Source: Kyrpidia spormannii (GTDB taxonomy: Bacteria > Bacillota > Bacilli > Kyrpidiales > Kyrpidiaceae). From it: a DNA stretch of 64,000 nucleotides. A model generated the notes under the pieces. It was not told the origin of the DNA, searched no databases, and saw only the letters and a program-made list of their open reading frames with translations. The stretch spans positions 1,612,001 through 1,676,000 of the forward strand of contig NZ_CP024955.1 in assembly GCF_002804065.1 (NCBI RefSeq), in the 5' to 3' direction. Position 1 is the stretch's first letter; each line of letters opens with the position of its first letter. The translations under genes were made by a program, and so were the position numbers. This document shows, piece by piece, positions 25,112-33,179 of the stretch.

Positions 25112-25639
25112 TCACGCCATTTCCTCGGCTTCGTCCTCGATCAGGTCTTCATCTTCATCTTTTTTACCCGGCGGTTCGCAGACCATCACGAACAACTTCG
25201 TGCGTCCGATTACTTCTGCTGCAAGCTCTTTTTCCACCCGGACGGCAATGTCGGTGCCGCCGGAGGCAATTACAGCATCCAGGCAGTGGGGCGGCTGAAT
25301 AACTTTGACCATCACTTCCCGGCGATCCTGCAGACAGTGGGGGTCCAGATCCCGCAGGGGAATCTGCTCCACATAAGACACGGTGTCTTTTGCCACAGCG
25401 GTTTCACTGTTGTTGTTGTATGCATACCAGACATTGATGTCCATTCTCCCTCGAACTTCCACCAAGTCGCCGATCAAATGACCCTCGTAGGTGTGATTCA
25501 TCACCCAGCATCCCCCGATGGTGGACGGTCGGTTCGTGGGATGAATCGTGTACGTCATTTGCGAATACCGGCTGCCTCGACCGCACACAGCATCGGTAAT
25601 GATCTCGCGGCACCCTGCGTCTCTCGCTGTGCTTGCCAC
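25112..25639 (-). CDS. cotE: Outer spore coat morphogenetic protein CotE
   Basis: 175 residues from the GTG at 25639, with GGGGAGGGAG upstream. CREIITDAVCGRGSRYSQMT, INVWYAYNNNSETAVAKDTV and YVEQIPLRDLD follow the CotE pattern of Bacillus subtilis, and the C terminus is acidic (KKDEDEDLIEDEAEE), as in CotE. CotE organises the outer coat and docks many coat proteins. In B. subtilis cotE sits between ricA and mutS; here it is about 13 kb away and heads the ATP-grasp/amidoligase genes. I found no convincing sigma-E or sigma-K promoter upstream. Confidence 0.93.
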   Translation of the reverse strand: MASTARDAGCREIITDAVCGRGSRYSQMTYTIHPTNRPSTIGGCWVMNHTYEGHLIGDLVEVRGRMDINVWYAYNNNSETAVAKDTVSYVEQIPLRDLDPHCLQDRREVMVKVIQPPHCLDAVIASGGTDIAVRVEKELAAEVIGRTKLFVMVCEPPGKKDEDEDLIEDEAEEMA

Positions 25640-25781
25640 GATACTCCCTCCCCTTTATGCCAAGTTCTTCTCTGCAACGCCCGGGGTTGGTGAGGACGGT
25701 AAAAACAGGCGCATGTTTAGTACCAATTCTATGCGGGGCATCTGCCTTTGGTGCTGCGGCCCGGTGGTCCCCGTGCTCACG

Positions 25782-25811
25782 AAAAAAGCCGATCCCTCCG
25801 CGGAGATCGGC
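25782..25811 (-). terminator. Terminator after the dipeptidase gene
   Basis: Stem GCCGATC / GATCGGC preceded on the plus strand by six A, so it acts on leftward transcription. It lies about 60 bp after the dipeptidase stop and separates that gene from cotE. Confidence 0.85.
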
Positions 25812-25872
25812 GCCCCCTTTCTTTTCAACCCACCGGCGTCCCTTGCTCTTCTCCCTCTGCGCCTGGAAGTTC

Positions 25873-26856
25873 TCACGTTCCCGAGGGACCCGGAGCCAGG
25901 GCCTGATCAAAGAGATCCCGCCAGTTGTCCCACAATAATCGCCGGGCCGTTTCCTCGCCGAAACGGGCGTTCAGGGCCCGCTCCAAGGCCGGATATTGGG
26001 CTGCGGTCTCCATGCCTTCCAAGACTTCGTCGGTCCCGTCAAAATCCGATCCGAAGGCCACATGGCGATCCCCGGCGACCTCCAGAGCGTGCTCGATGTG
26101 CCGAAGAAGATCATCCAATCCCCCTTTGGGCCCGAGAAACGCGGGTACAAAGGCTATGCCCAGTACGCCGCCGAGTTCGGCCAACGCTTTGAGTTGGCCA
26201 TCGGACAGGTTGCGGCGATGGGGCCAGACCGCTTTTATCCCGGCATGGGTGCACACCACCGGCCCCCGGGCTTCCCGCAGGACATCCCAAAAGGCCGCCT
26301 CGCCCAGATGAGCCACATCCACCACGCCGGACCGCTGCCAGACCTCCCGAACAAAGCGGCGCCCCAGAGCCGTCAACCCGCCCCCCCGGGGTTCTCCGAC
26401 ACCATCGGCCAACTCGTTGGCCTCGTTCCACGTCAGTCCCACTACCCGCACCCCGAGGTGCATGCACAGGGAGAGACGCTCGACACTGCCCTCGAGTGCG
26501 GAACACCCTTCGAGGCACAACAAGCCGTATATCGTCTGAGATTTCTCTGCCAGGGCCACATCCTCCCGATACAAAAGGGGACGTACCCGCTCCCCATCCC
26601 CCACGATTCGATCGTGAAAGGAGGCCGCCTGGGTGAGGAGCATGTTCCACCCTTCGGCGGCGGGGCGGTCCGGGGGCACAAACAGGGGAAACCCCAGAAC
26701 CTTGACTCCACCTTGCACTAAGCGGTGCCAACCCGCTGCCAAGGACGATGTCGACCCGTAGAAATCTACCCGCTCGGCGGCGATCCGCCACAGCACATCG
26801 GCATGGGCATCCCATACTCTGCGCTCCAACCGGTTTTCCCCCCTCGATCCCAACAA
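25873..26856 (-). CDS. Membrane dipeptidase family (M19) peptidase
   Basis: 327 residues. Metal-binding landmarks of the renal dipeptidase family are visible: DAHADVLW near the N terminus, LLCLEGCSAL with the bridging Glu, VVDVAHLGEAAFWDVL, CTHAGIKAVWPHRRNLSD and HVAFGSDFDG. Members hydrolyse dipeptides, some with D-residues, using two zinc ions. No signal peptide is seen, so it is probably cytoplasmic. The gene lies between spoVS and cotE in the same direction but ends at a terminator. A role in sporulation is possible from position only. Confidence 0.9.
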   Translation of the reverse strand: MLGSRGENRLERRVWDAHADVLWRIAAERVDFYGSTSSLAAGWHRLVQGGVKVLGFPLFVPPDRPAAEGWNMLLTQAASFHDRIVGDGERVRPLLYREDVALAEKSQTIYGLLCLEGCSALEGSVERLSLCMHLGVRVVGLTWNEANELADGVGEPRGGGLTALGRRFVREVWQRSGVVDVAHLGEAAFWDVLREARGPVVCTHAGIKAVWPHRRNLSDGQLKALAELGGVLGIAFVPAFLGPKGGLDDLLRHIEHALEVAGDRHVAFGSDFDGTDEVLEGMETAAQYPALERALNARFGEETARRLLWDNWRDLFDQALAPGPSGT

Positions 26857-26937
26857 ACGAAAAGCCTGTTTGTCAAGAGGAGCAAACAGGCGTTGTCCAA
26901 TAATCAGCTTGACATCGGTGATGTCGGTCCCTGTGCC

Positions 26938-27198
26938 TCAGCGAGGTTCGACGATCAACTTGATCGCCGTCCGCTCTTCCCCATCGATCAAAATATCGGT
27001 GAAGGCGGGGATGCAAATCAAGTCGATTCCACTGGGCGCTACGAATCCTCGTGCGATCGCTACGGCTTTCACTGCTTGATTGAGGGCCCCGGCCCCAATC
27101 GCTTGGATTTCCGCCGCGCCGCGTTCCCGCAATACGCCGGCCAGGGCTCCGGCAACAGAATTGGGGTTGGATTTTGCTGAAACTTTTAATACTTCCAT
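26938..27198 (-). CDS. spoVS: Stage V sporulation protein S
   Basis: 86 residues from the ATG at 27198 (MEVLKVSAKSNPNSVAGALA), with GGGAGG upstream; this is exactly the usual SpoVS length. Alba-like small protein needed for normal progress through coat assembly and septation in Bacillus subtilis. It is preceded by a sigma-H type promoter and follows ymdB, the conserved order rny-ymdB-spoVS. Confidence 0.97.
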   Translation of the reverse strand: MEVLKVSAKSNPNSVAGALAGVLRERGAAEIQAIGAGALNQAVKAVAIARGFVAPSGIDLICIPAFTDILIDGEERTAIKLIVEPR

Positions 27199-27245
27199 CG
27201 TGAGGTTCCTCCCTTGCTGTTGGGTTGAGAAGGACATTGATACTT

Positions 27246-27275
27246 ATATTCGCGGTTCCTTTAGGAAATTCCTTT
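27246..27275 (-). promoter_or_regulatory. Sigma-H type promoter for spoVS
   Basis: On the minus strand AAAGGAATT (27267-27275) fits the sigma-H -35 consensus RNAGGAWWW fully. After 12 bp comes CGCGAATAT (27246-27254), one base from the -10 consensus RNNGAATWW. It lies about 48 bp before the spoVS start. In Bacillus subtilis spoVS depends on sigma-H. Confidence 0.72.
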
Positions 27276-27325
27276 TTTCAATGGCTATTATTCGAAAAAT
27301 TCTTCTCCCGGAAACCCGACCCGGA

Positions 27326-28138
27326 TCATGGGCGTTCAAAGGCCGCCCCATCGGGCCAGGGATGGTCGGGGGTAATGAACACCCTGCGGATTGCCGCGCA
27401 GCGTCCGTTTTCGTCTTCACAATCGATGATCGCCGCCGAAAACTGGCAATCCCCATCGGCCACTTCAAAGCGCGCCGGCAGATGGGTGATCATTTTATGG
27501 AGAATCGGCTCTTTTTTCATGCCGATGATGCCGTTAAAGGGACCGGTCATTCCTACGTCGGTGATATATCCCGTGCCCCCTGGCAGAATTCGCTCGTCCG
27601 CCGTCTGCACGTGGGTGTGGGTTCCCACCACCGCGCTGACCCGGCCGTCAAAATACCACGCAAGCGCCTGCTTTTCCGACGTGGTTTCCGCATGCACGTC
27701 CACCACGATCCATGTCGCCTGGTCGGCGATTTCTTCCAGTACCGCGGAGAGGACCGCCAGGGGATCGTCCCATTCCCCCATGAAAGCCCGGCCCAATACG
27801 TTGACAATGGCGAGCTGACGGCCGCCAACGGAACACAGCGCATAACCCTGGCCGGGAGCCAGGCGAAAATTCGCGGGCCGAACCAGGCGCTTCTCCTGAT
27901 CGATGAAATCGAAAATCTTGGGGTGGTCCCAGACGTGATTTCCCATGGTTATAAAGTCGATTCCGTGGTCAAACAACCATTCGGCCAGATTGGGAGTGAT
28001 TCCCCGCCCGTCCGCGACATTCTCGCCGTTTGCAATCACGATATCCGCTTGGACCACGTCCTGAACCCGGGGAAGATAGCGCTCCACAGCCTGTCTTCCC
28101 GGGCTTCCCACGATATCCCCGATAAATAGAATCCGCAC
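27326..28138 (-). CDS. ymdB: YmdB-family 2',3'-cyclic-nucleotide phosphodiesterase
   Basis: 270 residues from the GTG at 28138. Metallophosphoesterase motifs: MRILFIGDIVGSPGR, IANGENVADGRG, TMGNHVWDHPKIFDF, VDVHAETTSEKQAL and GTHTHVQTAD. In Bacillus subtilis YmdB affects motility/biofilm choice and nanotube formation. It follows rny across a terminator-like hairpin, in the conserved rny-ymdB-spoVS order. Confidence 0.96.
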   Translation of the reverse strand: MRILFIGDIVGSPGRQAVERYLPRVQDVVQADIVIANGENVADGRGITPNLAEWLFDHGIDFITMGNHVWDHPKIFDFIDQEKRLVRPANFRLAPGQGYALCSVGGRQLAIVNVLGRAFMGEWDDPLAVLSAVLEEIADQATWIVVDVHAETTSEKQALAWYFDGRVSAVVGTHTHVQTADERILPGGTGYITDVGMTGPFNGIIGMKKEPILHKMITHLPARFEVADGDCQFSAAIIDCEDENGRCAAIRRVFITPDHPWPDGAAFERP

Positions 28139-28155
28139 CCTGTGACATCCTCTCT

Positions 28156-28189
28156 AAAAAATAAGGTAGCCTGACGGCTACCTTATTTT
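28156..28189 (-). terminator. Bidirectional-looking terminator between rny and ymdB
   Basis: A 12-bp perfect stem (AATAAGGTAGCC / GGCTACCTTATT) with a 4-base loop is flanked by A on the left and T on the right. The rny stop codon (28183-28185) is inside the stem. Downstream genes ymdB and spoVS must rely on read-through or their own promoters. Confidence 0.85.
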
Positions 28190-29718
28190 GCGTATTCGAC
28201 GGCTCTGGTCTCGCGGATCACCGTGACTTTAATATGCCCAGGATAGTCGAGCTCGTTTTCAATGCGCTTGGATATCTCCCGAGCCATGCGTACCGATTCT
28301 GCGTCGTCGATCAGCTCAGGTTTGACGATAATACGAATCTCTCTGCCGGCCTGAATGGCGTAGGACTTCTCCACACCTTCGAAGGACTCCGCAATCTCCT
28401 CAAGGCGCTCCAGCCGCTTAATGTACACGTCCAGACTTTCCCTCCGGGCCCCGGGTCGCGCTGCGGAAATCGCATCCGCTGCCCCTACCAGAATGGAGAT
28501 CGCCGAGGTGTATTCCGTGTCTCCGTGATGGGCTCCAATGGCGTTGAGCACCACGGGATGCTCCTTATACTTTCGGGCCAGATCCAGACCGATCTCAACA
28601 TGGGACCCTTCCACTTCATGGGTGATCGCCTTGCCGATATCGTGCAATAAACCGGCCCGTTTCGCCAATTGTACGTCAAGGCCGAGTTCGGCTGCCATTA
28701 AACCCGCCAGATGAGCAACCTCTACAGAGTGTTTCAGCACATTCTGCCCATAGCTGGTCCGGTACTTCAGCCGGCCGAGGATCTTCACCAAATCGGGGTG
28801 CAGGCCCGCCACCCCGGTTTCAAACACCGCCTGCTCCCCTTCTTCCCGAATCCGCTCTTCGACTTCCCGACGGGCTTTCTCCACCATCTCTTCAATCCTG
28901 GCCGGATGAATGCGGCCGTCCGCCACCAGTTTTTCAAGAGCCACCCGGGCAACCTCCCGCCGGATGGGATCAAAACCCGACAGAATCACAGCTTCCGGGG
29001 TATCGTCGATGATCAGATCAATCCCCGTCAGGGTTTCCAGGGCCCGGATGTTTCGCCCTTCGCGACCGATAATCCGGCCTTTCATCTCGTCATTGGGCAG
29101 GTTGACCACCGACACGGTGGTTTCCGCGACGTGGTCGGCGGCAAAGCGCTGGATCGCGGTGACCACAATATCCCGGGCCTTCTTTTCCGCTTCGTGGCGC
29201 GCTTGTTGCTCAATCTCTTTGATCATGATGGCCGCGTCGTGGCGGCACTCCCGCTCCACGCTCCCCAGGATCGTCTCCCTCGCCTGCTCCCGGGTTAAGC
29301 CGGAGATTCTTTCCAACTCCGCCATCTGCCGGTGCACCATCTGCTCCGCTTCCGCCCGGAGATGTTCAACCTCGCGCTCGCGCTGGGCTACCGCCTCGAG
29401 CTTTCGTTCCACGGACTCCGTTTTTCGGTCCAGGTGTTCCTCTTTCTGAAGAAGGCGCCGCTCCAGCCGCTGCAACTCGGTTCGCTGTTCGCGAATCTCC
29501 CGTTCCGCCTCCGAGCGAATTCGATGGGCTTCTTCCTTCGCCTCGATCAGCGCTTCCTTCCTGGTGCGCTCCGCTTCCCGGCCCGCTTCCTCTAACATGT
29601 CTGTAACGCGTTGTTCAGCCGTGCGGACCTTTCCTTCAGCCACAGCCCGGCGAATCCAATATCCAATCCCGGCCCCGATCAATAATGCGGCCAGGATAGA
29701 CACCCCATACATCCACAC
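28183..29718 (-). CDS. rny: Ribonuclease Y
   Basis: 511 residues from the GTG at 29718 (AAAGGGG 9 bp upstream). An N-terminal membrane anchor ([17 protein letters not shown]) is followed by a long coiled coil (about 30-190), a KH RNA-binding domain with [20 protein letters not shown], and an HD domain with [15 protein letters not shown] and LLHDIGKA. RNase Y is the membrane-bound endonuclease that starts mRNA turnover in many Firmicutes. RicA, encoded at 12114-12545, is part of its regulatory partner complex. A strong promoter lies upstream at 29865-29893. Confidence 0.98.
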   Translation of the reverse strand: MWMYGVSILAALLIGAGIGYWIRRAVAEGKVRTAEQRVTDMLEEAGREAERTRKEALIEAKEEAHRIRSEAEREIREQRTELQRLERRLLQKEEHLDRKTESVERKLEAVAQREREVEHLRAEAEQMVHRQMAELERISGLTREQARETILGSVERECRHDAAIMIKEIEQQARHEAEKKARDIVVTAIQRFAADHVAETTVSVVNLPNDEMKGRIIGREGRNIRALETLTGIDLIIDDTPEAVILSGFDPIRREVARVALEKLVADGRIHPARIEEMVEKARREVEERIREEGEQAVFETGVAGLHPDLVKILGRLKYRTSYGQNVLKHSVEVAHLAGLMAAELGLDVQLAKRAGLLHDIGKAITHEVEGSHVEIGLDLARKYKEHPVVLNAIGAHHGDTEYTSAISILVGAADAISAARPGARRESLDVYIKRLERLEEIAESFEGVEKSYAIQAGREIRIIVKPELIDDAESVRMAREISKRIENELDYPGHIKVTVIRETRAVEYAK

Positions 29719-29864
29719 GATCCATCGCCCCTTTGCTCAGGATAACGGACCTGAGCATGGACGCAGAACACACGCCGGCACCCATCCCTTGTACCGGGTG
29801 CGGATCGGTATGCTACGGCCGCCGCGTTCGGCAGAGACCGGAAAACTTCTCATACGCATTACCT

Positions 29865-29893
29865 ATTGTACGGGGTGTGTCAATAGTTGTCAA
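29865..29893 (-). promoter_or_regulatory. Sigma-A type promoter for rny
   Basis: A perfect TTGACA (29888-29893), a 17-bp spacer and TACAAT (29865-29870) read leftward, about 140 bp before the rny start. The -35 box overlaps the last codons of recX. A second TTGACA lies inside the spacer region. Confidence 0.78.
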
Positions 29894-30375
29894 CTACCGC
29901 CCATCTGCTCATCATCCCAGGATGCCACCAGACTAAAAGCCAGATCCCGGTCAAACCCGTTCTGCATCAACCCTCGATACGCCTTGGCCCGCCAAGTGGT
30001 GAGGTCGTCGTTCCGATGCCGGCGGCGGTGAAGGCGCAACCACCTTATGGCCGCTTGTTTTTCCCGGTCTTTCGGCATGGCCGCCAGGGCTCGATCGATG
30101 TCTTCGCCCCGGACCCCCTGACGGGTCAATTCCCACCGAGCTCGCCAGATGCTGGTCCGGCCCGCCTCCACGCGTATCTCCAGCCAGCGCCGGGCGTAGG
30201 CGACGTCGTCGATCCACCCTCGCTCCCGCAAGCGGTCAATCACCCGGTCCACCACCTCAACCGGATGGCCCTGTCTTTGCAAATGTTCTCTCACCTGGGC
30301 TGCCGACCGGGACCTTCGCGCCAAATATTGGAGCGCGCGGTTCCACGCCTCGACTTCGCCGGTAGTTTCACTCAT
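29890..30375 (-). CDS. recX: Regulatory protein RecX
   Basis: 161 residues from the ATG at 30375, with AGGTGA 9 bp upstream; a GTG at 30387 is an alternative. [38 protein letters not shown] and [14 protein letters not shown] are the three-helix repeats of RecX. It binds RecA filaments and modulates recombinase activity. The start overlaps the recA stop by 8 bp, so the two are translationally coupled under LexA control. Confidence 0.94.
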   Translation of the reverse strand: MSETTGEVEAWNRALQYLARRSRSAAQVREHLQRQGHPVEVVDRVIDRLRERGWIDDVAYARRWLEIRVEAGRTSIWRARWELTRQGVRGEDIDRALAAMPKDREKQAAIRWLRLHRRRHRNDDLTTWRAKAYRGLMQNGFDRDLAFSLVASWDDEQMGGS

Positions 30376-31423
30376 CGAAAAACTCACCTTCGTCCGACCC
30401 GATCAAGCCCGATGCGGGGCGGGCCCCCGCCGAGCCCTCGGCGTGGCACAGGCTGCGAATCTTTCCTTCGATACGATCGGCGATCTCCGGGTGTTCCTTT
30501 AGAAATTGTTTGGCGTTTTCCCGGCCCTGGCCCAATCGCTCACCTTCGAAGGAATACCAAGCCCCGCTCTTTTCGATGACATCCATCTCCACTCCCAGAT
30601 CGACAATGCTGCCCTCCCGGGAGATTCCTTCCCCGAACATGATGTCCACATCCGCTTGTTTAAAAGGAGGGGCGACCTTGTTTTTTACCACCTTAATCCG
30701 AGTCCGGTTTCCGATCAGTTCGTTCCCTTGTTTGAGGGCCTCTGCTCGCCGCACTTCCAGGCGCACTGAGGAGTAAAACTTCAGCGCCCGCCCACCGGTG
30801 GTGGTCTCGGGATTGCCGAACATGACGCCGACTTTCTCCCGAATCTGGTTGATAAAAATTGCGATCGTCCGGGACTTGGAAATCGCCCCGGAAAGCTTAC
30901 GCAACGCTTGGGACATGAGTCTGGCCTGCAGACCCACGTGGGAATCGCCCATGTCCCCCTCCAGTTCGGCTTTGGGAACCAGCGCAGCCACCGAGTCAAT
31001 CACAATAATATCCACTGCGCCGCTGCGCACCAAAGCCTCGGCGATCTCCAGAGCTTGTTCCCCCGTATCCGGTTGGGAAATCAACAGCTCATCGATGTTG
31101 ACGCCAAGATTGCGGGCATACACGGGGTCCAAGGCGTGCTCAGCATCGATAAACGCCGCTTGTCCGCCCAACTTCTGTACCTCGGCGATGGCGTGCAAAG
31201 CCACCGTCGTCTTGCCCGAAGACTCCGGACCGTAAATCTCGATCACACGCCCCCGGGGGAATCCACCGACCCCCAAAGCAATGTCTAACGCCAAAGCACC
31301 GGTAGAGACCACTTCGACGTTCATACTCGCCTGGGCCTCTCCCAGTTTCATAATCGAACCTTTCCCGAATTGTTTCTCAATCTGGCGCAGCGCCATGTCC
31401 AGTGCCGCCTTCCGATCCGCCAC
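30368..31423 (-). CDS. recA: Recombinase RecA
   Basis: 351 residues from the GTG at 31423, preceded by GGAAGGAG 9 bp away; the longer open frame to 31534 runs back over the promoter and is not used. [20 protein letters not shown] opens the protein, the Walker A motif is GPESSGKTT, and [20 protein letters not shown] and [18 protein letters not shown] follow. RecA drives homologous recombination and the SOS response. The promoter overlaps a LexA box. Confidence 0.99.
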   Translation of the reverse strand: MADRKAALDMALRQIEKQFGKGSIMKLGEAQASMNVEVVSTGALALDIALGVGGFPRGRVIEIYGPESSGKTTVALHAIAEVQKLGGQAAFIDAEHALDPVYARNLGVNIDELLISQPDTGEQALEIAEALVRSGAVDIIVIDSVAALVPKAELEGDMGDSHVGLQARLMSQALRKLSGAISKSRTIAIFINQIREKVGVMFGNPETTTGGRALKFYSSVRLEVRRAEALKQGNELIGNRTRIKVVKNKVAPPFKQADVDIMFGEGISREGSIVDLGVEMDVIEKSGAWYSFEGERLGQGRENAKQFLKEHPEIADRIEGKIRSLCHAEGSAGARPASGLIGSDEGEFFDE

Positions 31424-31504
31424 CCCTGCCCACTCCTTCCCTTCTTCTCGCTTGACTAATTCGCCCCGGGGCCCGTCCGTTCCTGCTAACCTTTGTGCGT
31501 CTTT

Positions 31505-31510
31505 ATTATA
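31505..31510 (-). promoter_or_regulatory. recA promoter -10 box
   Basis: A perfect TATAAT in the leftward direction, about 80 bp before the recA start. No good -35 hexamer is present at 16-18 bp; the LexA box occupies that place. Confidence 0.72.
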
Positions 31511-31527
31511 GCAAAGCTTGACCATCA

Positions 31528-31541
31528 CGAACATTCGTTTG
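31528..31541 (-). promoter_or_regulatory. LexA/DinR (SOS) box upstream of recA
   Basis: CAAACGAATGTTCG on the minus strand differs at one position from the Bacillus-type SOS box CGAAC-N4-GTTCG. It covers the -35 region of the recA promoter, the expected place for LexA repression. Confidence 0.78.
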
Positions 31542-31553
31542 AGATCTGTGGCG

Positions 31554-31607
31554 AAAAAAATCCCCGCCGGGGCGGGGATCCACCGCCCGGGCCTTCAGGC
31601 CCGGCGG
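31554..31607 (-). terminator. Terminator after the DEAD-box helicase gene
   Basis: A 20-bp palindrome ATCCCCGCC/GGCGGGGAT (31560-31579) is preceded on the plus strand by seven A. A second GC-rich hairpin (CCGCCCGGGCC / GGCCCGGCGG, 31583-31607) overlaps the helicase stop codon. It isolates recA from upstream transcription. Confidence 0.88.
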
Positions 31608-33175
31608 CTTCGAGGGCGCGCCGGTTCCAAGTTCACCCGAAGTCCATTGATGCGCGCCTGGCGCAGCGCCTCGAATACAAAGGGTGCCGATTCCTCCTCC
31701 ACTTCGACGAAGGCGAACCGATCATACAAGTCGATCTTGCCGATCGCCTGACCGGGGATGCCCGTCTCCTCCGAAATCATCCGCACAAGATCCCCGGGTC
31801 CCACATTGGCGCTGCGTCCAATGTTCAGGAAAAAGCGGACCATGCCAGGGGATGCCCCGGTCTCGCCAAAATCGTAGTCCTCCTCCTCACCGGTGTGCAG
31901 ATCGTCGGCGCTGGCCAGCTTCAAAGCGGCGGCGGCCAGATCCACCGGGTCGAACTCGTCTACGAGAGAGCCGAGAATGGCGCGGTAATTGGCGATTCCG
32001 CCCTCCTGGACCGTGCGCCGCAACCGCTCCCGCCAGTTTTCAGCCACCCGTTCCGCCACATCCGCCAACGTGGGGACCTCCCGCCCCACCAAGGGAGCTT
32101 TGGTCTCCCTCTCAATCTGTTTCAGCAACTTGAACTCCCTGGGCGTGACCAAGGTAATGGCCAGTCCCCGCCGACCGGCCCTGCCCGTCCGGCCGATCCG
32201 ATGCACATACGATTCTGGATCCTGGGGAATGTCATAGTTAATCACGTGGGTGACATTGGTCACGTCGATCCCCCGGGCCGCGACATCCGTGGCCACCAGA
32301 AACTCGATATCCCCATTGCGGAATTTTTTCATCACCCGATCCCGCTGGGCCTGGGACAAATCGCCGTGAAGTCCGTCGACGAGATACCCCCGGGACAGCA
32401 GTGCCTCGGTCAGCTCATCCACCCCACGCTTGGTGCGGCAAAAAATGATGCCGAGCGACACGTCCTCGCTGTCGATGATCCGGCACAAGCTTTCCAGCTT
32501 GTTGCGTTCCAGCACTTTATAGTAGATCTGATCAATCAGGGGGACGGTCATTTCCCCCCGGTTGACCGTCACGTGCTCCGGATTTTTCATGTACCGGACT
32601 GCCAACTGTTTCACTTCGTGGGGGAATGTGGCCGAAAACAAGAGCGTTTGGCGTTCCTGGGGTGTCTCCTTCAAAATCGCCTCAATATCTTCGATAAACC
32701 CCATATCCAACATCTCATCCGCTTCGTCCAGAACCACGGTGCGCACTTTGTCTAACTTCAAGGTGCCTCGGCGCAAATGGTCCAACACCCGCCCGGGAGT
32801 TCCAATGACCACTCCCACGCCCTGCTGGAGCGCCCGAATCTGGTGACCAATGGATTGCCCGCCATAGATCGGTAGCGTCCTCACTCTGGCATACTTCGCG
32901 ATTTTGCGCAACTCCCCGGCCACCTGGATCGCCAATTCCCGGGTAGGAGTGAGGATCAAGGCCTGAACGTGCCGACCCGTACCCATCATCTCAATAATCG
33001 GCACCCCGAAGGCCGCAGTTTTCCCCGTTCCCGTCTGAGCTTGACCAATGACGTCTTTTCCTTGCAACACCAGAGGAATACAAGCTGCCTGAATCGGAGA
33101 AGGTTCTTCGAATCCCATATCATCAATGGCTTGCTGCACTCTTCGGCTCAATTGAAAATCAGTAAATGTTGTCAT
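31595..33175 (-). CDS. DEAD-box RNA helicase (CshA/DeaD-like)
   Basis: 526 residues; AAAGGTGA lies upstream of the ATG at 33175. Q motif FQLSRRVQQAIDDMGFEEPS, motif I AQTGTGKTAA, Ia PTRELAIQV, II VLDEADEMLD, III FSAT, V VATDVAARGID and VI HRIGRTGRAGR are all present. The C terminus carries a DbpA/CsdA-type RNA-binding domain (VRFFLNIGRSANVGPGDLVR) and a basic tail. It should unwind RNA in ribosome assembly or in the degradosome with RNase Y. Confidence 0.96.
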   Translation of the reverse strand: MTTFTDFQLSRRVQQAIDDMGFEEPSPIQAACIPLVLQGKDVIGQAQTGTGKTAAFGVPIIEMMGTGRHVQALILTPTRELAIQVAGELRKIAKYARVRTLPIYGGQSIGHQIRALQQGVGVVIGTPGRVLDHLRRGTLKLDKVRTVVLDEADEMLDMGFIEDIEAILKETPQERQTLLFSATFPHEVKQLAVRYMKNPEHVTVNRGEMTVPLIDQIYYKVLERNKLESLCRIIDSEDVSLGIIFCRTKRGVDELTEALLSRGYLVDGLHGDLSQAQRDRVMKKFRNGDIEFLVATDVAARGIDVTNVTHVINYDIPQDPESYVHRIGRTGRAGRRGLAITLVTPREFKLLKQIERETKAPLVGREVPTLADVAERVAENWRERLRRTVQEGGIANYRAILGSLVDEFDPVDLAAAALKLASADDLHTGEEEDYDFGETGASPGMVRFFLNIGRSANVGPGDLVRMISEETGIPGQAIGKIDLYDRFAFVEVEEESAPFVFEALRQARINGLRVNLEPARPRSRRA

Positions 33176-33179
33176 TCTC

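Noticed and set aside
30368..31534. Longer recA reading frame starting at 31534
   Set aside because: It would include the promoter and LexA box; the GTG at 31423 has the proper ribosome-binding site and matches RecA N termini.
31493..32755. Plus-strand frame of 420 codons opposite the helicase
   Set aside because: Antisense to all helicase motifs and running through the recA promoter/terminator region; no gene features.
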